Positions 55,501 through 61,500 of a stretch of 64,000 nt of DNA are shown here, in pieces. Positions within the stretch are counted from its first letter, which is position 1, and each line of letters opens with the position of its first letter. The translations under genes were made by a program, and so were the position numbers. Source of the DNA: CATQHW01 sp965243545 (GTDB lineage Bacteria > Spirochaetota > Spirochaetia > SZUA-6 > Bin103); the NCBI GenBank assembly GCA_965243545.1, contig OZ251573.1:3100001-3164000 (forward strand). The letters run 5' to 3'. Under the pieces are notes generated by a model that was not told the DNA's origin, did not search any database, and saw only the letters and a list, made by a program, of their open reading frames with translations.

Positions 55501-58500
55501 CCGCTGCTGCCGCCACCGTCAGGGTCACCGACTCGCTCGACGCGCGATTCAACGTGGCCGTCACCGTGCTCGAACCCGGATTCGTCCCGTCGTGCTCGTC
55601 GACCGTCGCCGGGCTCAACGCCAGCGTCGCCTCCGGCGTGTCTTCGTCGTCGGTCAAGGTGAGCGCCGCGCCGGTCACGGTCACCGTCGCCGACTCGGCG
55701 GCAGCCTGGGCGTTGACCGCCGTCCCCGTCACGGTCGTCGAGCGGTTGACCACGTTGTCGATCGAGTCGTCTACCGCCGTGATGGTCACGCTGTCCGCCG
55801 CGTTCGACGTTTCGCCCGCCGCGATCGTGATGGTCGTGTCCGAGCCCACCGTGTAGGCCCCCGACACCGCCGTCACGGTGATCGTGGTCGCCGCGCTGGA
55901 CGCATGGCTCAGCGTTGCGGTCACGGTGGTTGTGCCGCCGTTCTCGGAGATCGAGGCGTCCGCTACCGCCAACGCGACAGTCGGCGCTGCTTCGTCGTCC
56001 TCGATCGTGAGCGTCACGTCCGCCGGCGCGGCAACGCCGCTGTTCCCGCTCACCGTTGCTGAGACAGTCACTTCCTTGTCCGGCGCGTCCACCGTGTTGT
56101 CGACCGCCGTCACCGTCACCGTGCCGGTGCTGCTGGTGTCTCCCGCCGCGATGGTGAGCGTCTTCGCGCTCGACAGACTGAAGTCGCCCGACGCCGCGTT
56201 CGTCCCAGCGGACGCGGCCACGGTCAGCGTTACCGCCTCGGTCGAGGCCCGGTTCAGCGTCGCCGTCACCGTAGCCGACCCGGGGTTGGTCCCGTCGTGT
56301 TCGTCGATTGTCGCATCGCTCAGCGCCAGCGTCGCCGTCGGCGCTCCCTCGTCGTCGGTCAAAGTGAGGCTCGCGCCCGTGACCGTACCCACGTCGTGGC
56401 TGTTCTGCGCCGTCCCGCTTACCGTCGTCGAGCGGTTGGCCACGTTGTCGATCGAGTCGTCGACGGCCGTGATCGTCACGCTGTCGGTCGCGTTCGACGT
56501 CTCGCCAGCGGCAATCGTGATCGTCGCGTCCGCGCCCACTGTGTAGGCGCCGGCCTCCGGCTGCACGGTGACCGTGGTGGCCGCGCTCGACGCGTGGCTC
56601 AGCGTGGCCGTCACCGTGCTCGTGCCGCCGTTCTCGGAGATTGCGGCGTCCGCCACCGCCAGGGCGACCGTCGGCGCGGCTTCGTCGTCCTCGATCGTCA
56701 GCGTCACGCTCGCCGGGTCCGCCACGCCGCTGTTGCCGCTCACCGTTGCCGAGACGGTCACCTGCTTGTCCGGCGCGTCGACCGTGTTGTCGACCGCCGT
56801 CACCGTCACCGTGCCGGTGCTGGTCGTGTCCCCGGCGGCGATGGTGAGCGTCTTCGCGCTCGACAGGCTGAAGTCTCCCGACGCCGCGTTCGTCCCGGCC
56901 GTCGCCACCACGGTCAGCGTCACCGCCTCAGTCGACGCACGATTCAGCGTCGCCGTGACCGTGCTTGCCCCCGGATTCGTCCCGTCGTGTTCGTCGATCG
57001 TCGCATCGCTCAGCGCCAGCGTCGCCGTCGGCGTGGTCTCGTCGTCGGTCAACGTCAGCGCCACGCCGGTCACGGTCACCGTCTGCGACTCGGCGGCAGC
57101 CTGCGCGTTGGCCGCCGTTCCCGTCACCGTCACGGCCCGGTCGCCCACGTTGTCTACGGCGTCGTTCACCGCCGTGATCGTCACGCTGTCGGTCGCGTTC
57201 GTCGTCTCGCCCGCCGCAATCGTGATCGTCGCGTCCGCGCCCACCGTGTAGGCGCCGGCTACGGCCGTCACCGTCACCGTCGTGGCTGCGCTTGACGCGT
57301 GGCTCAGCGTGGCCGTCACCGTCGTCGCGCCGCCGTTCTCGGAGATCGAGGCGTCCGCCACCGCCAGGGTGACCGTCGGCGCGGCTTCGTCGTCCTCAAT
57401 TGTCAGGGTCACGCTCGACGGGTCAGCCACGCCGCTGTTCCCGCTTGCCGTTGCCGAGACGGTCACCTGCTTGTCCGGCGCGTCCACCGTGTTGTTAACC
57501 GCCGTCACCGTCACCGTGCCGGTGCTGCTCGTGTCCCCCGCCGCGATCGTGAGCGTCTTCGCGCTCGACAGGTTGTAGTCGGTCGCCGCCGCATTGGTTC
57601 CGGCCGCTACGGCCACGGTCAGTGTCACCGCCTCGCTTGATGCTCGGTTCAGCGTCGCGGTCACCGTCGCCGACCCGGGGTTGGTCCCGTCGTGCTCGTC
57701 GATCGTCGCATCGCTCAGCGCCAGCGTCGCCGTCGGCGTAGTTTCGTCGTCGGTCAGCGTCAACGCCGCTCCGGTCACCGCGCCCACGTCGTGACTGTTC
57801 TGCGCCGTCCCGGTGACCGTCGCTGAGCGGTTAACTACGTTGTCAGTCGCGTCATCCACCGCCGTGATCGTCGCCGTGTCCGCGGCGTTGGAGGTCTCGC
57901 CGGCAGCAATCGTGATCGTCGCGTCCGCCCCCACGGTGTAAGCGCCGGCCTCCGGCTGCACGGTGATCGTCGTCGCGGCGCTCGACGGATGGCTCAGCGT
58001 TGCGGTCACGGTGGTTGAGCCGCCGTTCTCGGAGATTGAGGAGTCCGCCAGCGCCAGTGCGACCGTCGGCGCGGCTTCGTCGTCCTCGATCGTCAGCGTC
58101 ACGCTCGCCGGGTCCGCCACGCCGCTGTTGCCGCTCACCGTTGCCGAGACGGTCACCTGCTTGTCGGGCGCGTCCGCCGTGTTGTCGACCGCGGTCACCG
58201 TCACCGTGCCGGTGCTGCTGGTGTCCCCAGCCGCGATGGTGAGCGTCTTCGCGCTCGACAGACTGAAGTCTGACGCGACCGCGTTCGTTCCCGCGGTGGT
58301 GGCTACCGTCAGCGTTACCGCTTCCGTAGACGCGCGGTTCAGCGTGGCGGTCACCGTCGCCGATCCCGGGTTGGTCCCGTCGTGTTCGTCGATCGTCGCA
58401 TCGCTCAGCGCCAGAGTCGCCGTCGGCGCCCCCTCGTCGTCGGTCAAGGTAAGCGCCGCGCCGGTTACGGACACCGTCGCCGACTCGGCGGCAGCCTGCG

Positions 58501-61500
58501 CGTTGGCCGCCGTCCCCGTCACCGTCGCCGTGCGGTTCGCCACGTTGTCGATCGCGTCGTCTACCGCCGTGATCGTCGCCGTGTCCGGGGCGTTCGAGGT
58601 CTCGCCAGCGGCAATCGTGATCGTGGCGTCCGCGCCCACCGTGTAGGCGCCGGCCTCCGGCTGCACGGTGATCGTCGTGGCTGCGCTTGAAGCATGGCTC
58701 AGCGTTGCGGTCACCGTCGTGGTACCGCCGTTCTCGGAGATTGAGGAGTCCGCCAGCGCCAACGCGACCGTCGGCGCAGCTTCGTCATCTTCGATCGTCA
58801 GCGTCACGCTCGCCGGGTCAGCCACGCCGCTGTTCCCGCTCACCGTTGCCGAGACGGTCACCTGCTTGTCCGGCGCGTCGACCGTGTTGTCGACCGACGT
58901 CACGGTCACCGTGCCGGTGCTGCTCGTGTCCCCTGCCGCGATCGTGAGCGTCTCTGCGCTCGACAAGCTGAAGTCGCCCGATGCCGCGTTCGTCCCTGCG
59001 GCCGCGGCGACCGTCAGGGTCACCGCCTCCGTAGACGCGCGGTTCAGCGTGGCAGTCACCGTCGCCGACCCGGGGTTGGTCCCGTCGTACTCGTCGATCG
59101 TCGCGTCGCTCAGCGCCAGCGTCGCCGTCGGCGTGGTCTCATCGTCGGTCAGCGTCAGCGCCGCGCCGGTCACGGACACCGTCTGCGACTCGGAGGCAGC
59201 CTGGGCGTTGGCGGCCGTTCCCGTCACCGTCACGGCCCGGTTGCCCACGTTGTCCACGGCGTCGTTTACCGCCGTGATCGTCACGCTGCCGGTCGCGTTC
59301 GTCGTCTCGCCCGCCGCGATCGTGATGGTCGCGTCCGAGCCCACGGTGTAGGCGCCGTCCACCGCCGTCACCGTGATGGTCGTCGGCGCGCTCGACGCGT
59401 GGCTCAGCGTGGCCGTCACCGTGGTCGTGCCGCCGTTCTCGGAGATTGAGGCGTCCGCCACCGCCAGGGCGACCGTCGGCGCGGCTTCGTCATCTTCGAT
59501 CGTCAGCGTCACGCTCGCCGGGTCAGCCACGCCGCTGTCGCCGCTCACCGTTGCCGAGACGGTCACCTGCTTGTCGGGCGCGCTCACCGTGTTGTCGACC
59601 GCCGTCACGGTCACCGTACCGGTGCTGGTCGTCTCCCCCGCCGCGATGGTCAGGGTTTTCGCGCTCGACAGGCTGAAGTCGCCCGACGCCGCGTTCGTCC
59701 CCGCAGCCGCCCCCACCGTCAGGGTCACCGCCTCGCTCGACGCGCGATTCAACGTGGCCGTCACCGTGCTCGAACCCGGATTCGTCCCGTCGTGCTCGTC
59801 GACCGTCGCCGGGCTCAACGCCAGCGTCGCCGTCGGTGTGGTCTCGTCGTCAGTCAGGGTCAGCGCCGCGCCGGTTACGGACACCGTCTGCGACTCGGCG
59901 GCAGCCTGAGCGTTGGCTGCCGTGCCCGTCACCGTCACGGCTCGGTCGTCCACGTTGTCGATGGCGTCGTCGACGGCCGTGATCGTCACGCTGCCGGTCG
60001 TGTTCGACGTCTCGCCCGCCGCAATCGTGATCGTCGCGTCCGCGCCCACCGTGTAGGCCCCCGACACCGCCGTCACGGTGATCGTGGTCGCCGCACTGGA
60101 CGCATGGCTCAGCGTTGCGGTCACGGTGGTTGAGCCGCCGTTCTCGGAGATTGAGGCGTCCGCCACCGCCAGGGCGACCGTCGGCGCCGCTTCGTCGTCC
60201 TCAATGGTGAGCGTCACGTCCGCTGGCGTGGCAACGCCGCTGTTCCCGCTCACCGTTGCGGAGACGGTTACTTCCTTGTCCGGCGCGTCAACCGTGTTGT
60301 CGACCGCGGTCACCGTCACCGTGCCGGTGCTGCTGGTCGTCCCCGCCGTGATGGTGAGCGTATTCGTGTTCGACAAGCTGAAGTCGCCGTCCGCCGCGTT
60401 CGTGCCCGCGGTCGCTGCCACGGTCAGCGTTACCGCCTCGCTCGACGCCCGGTTGAGCGTCGCCGTCACCGTGCTCGCCCCCGGATTCGTCCCGTCGTGC
60501 TCGTCGATGGCCGCGTCGCTCAGCGCCAGGGTCGCCTCCGGCGTGGCCTCGTCGTCGGTCAAGGTGAGCGCCGCGCCGGTCACGTGGGCCGATTCGGTGG
60601 CGGTTCCCGTCACCGTCACCGCCCGGTCGCCGACGTTGTCGACGGCGTCGTCCACCGCCGTGATCGTCACGCTGTCGGCCGCGTTTGCCGTCTGGCCCGC
60701 CGCAATCGTGATCGTCGCGTCCGCGCCGACCGTGTAAGCGCCCGCCACCGCCGTCACCGTCACCGTGGTCGCCGCGCTCCACGCCCGTTTCAGCGTGGCC
60801 GTCACCGTCGTGGTCCCGCCGTTCTCGGCGATCGCGGCGTCCGCCACCGCCAGCGTCACCGCCGGCGCGTCGTCGTCCAGGATCGTGCCGGTTCCGGTCG
60901 CGTTGCCGAGCGAGGCGTTGGACGGGTTGCTCAGCTCCATCACCACGGTCTCGTCCGGTTCCGGCGTCGCGTCGCCGTACACGGTCACGGGGACGGTCTG
61001 CGTGGTCACCCCCGCCGCAAAGACCAGCGTCGGCTCCGGCGGAAAGCCGTGATCGGCTCCCGTCTGCGCCCGCGTCCGTAGCGTCCCCACGGTCGCGGTG
61101 CCGGTCGAGTTGACGGCGACGCCGACCTGCACCCGCTGCGTGCTCGCCGGCAGCAGCGTCACCGTCCACTCCAGCGTATTCGCATCTCCCGTCCCGCCCT
61201 CGGTGACGCTCGGCGCGTCGATGAACAGCGTCGGCGTGGACGGGCGGTCGTCGTCGGTAATCGTCAAGGTCACGTCGTCCGGGGCGTCCACCTCGGCGTT
61301 GCTCACGCTGCCCGACACGGTGACCGACTTGTCGAGCTCGGCGTCCGCGTTGTTCACCGCCGTGATCGTCACCGCGCCGGTGCTGGTGGTGTCGCCCGCC
61401 GCTATGGTGAGCGTCTTGTTGGCGCTCAGGGTGAAGTCCCCGGCCTCCGCGTTGGTCCCCGCGGCGGCGGCCACCGTCACCGTGGTGGCCGCGCTCACCG

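Noticed and set aside
49236..60765. CRISPR-like or intergenic tandem repeats
   Set aside because: Units are 690 or 705 bases, multiples of three, and translate continuously as protein modules without spacers.
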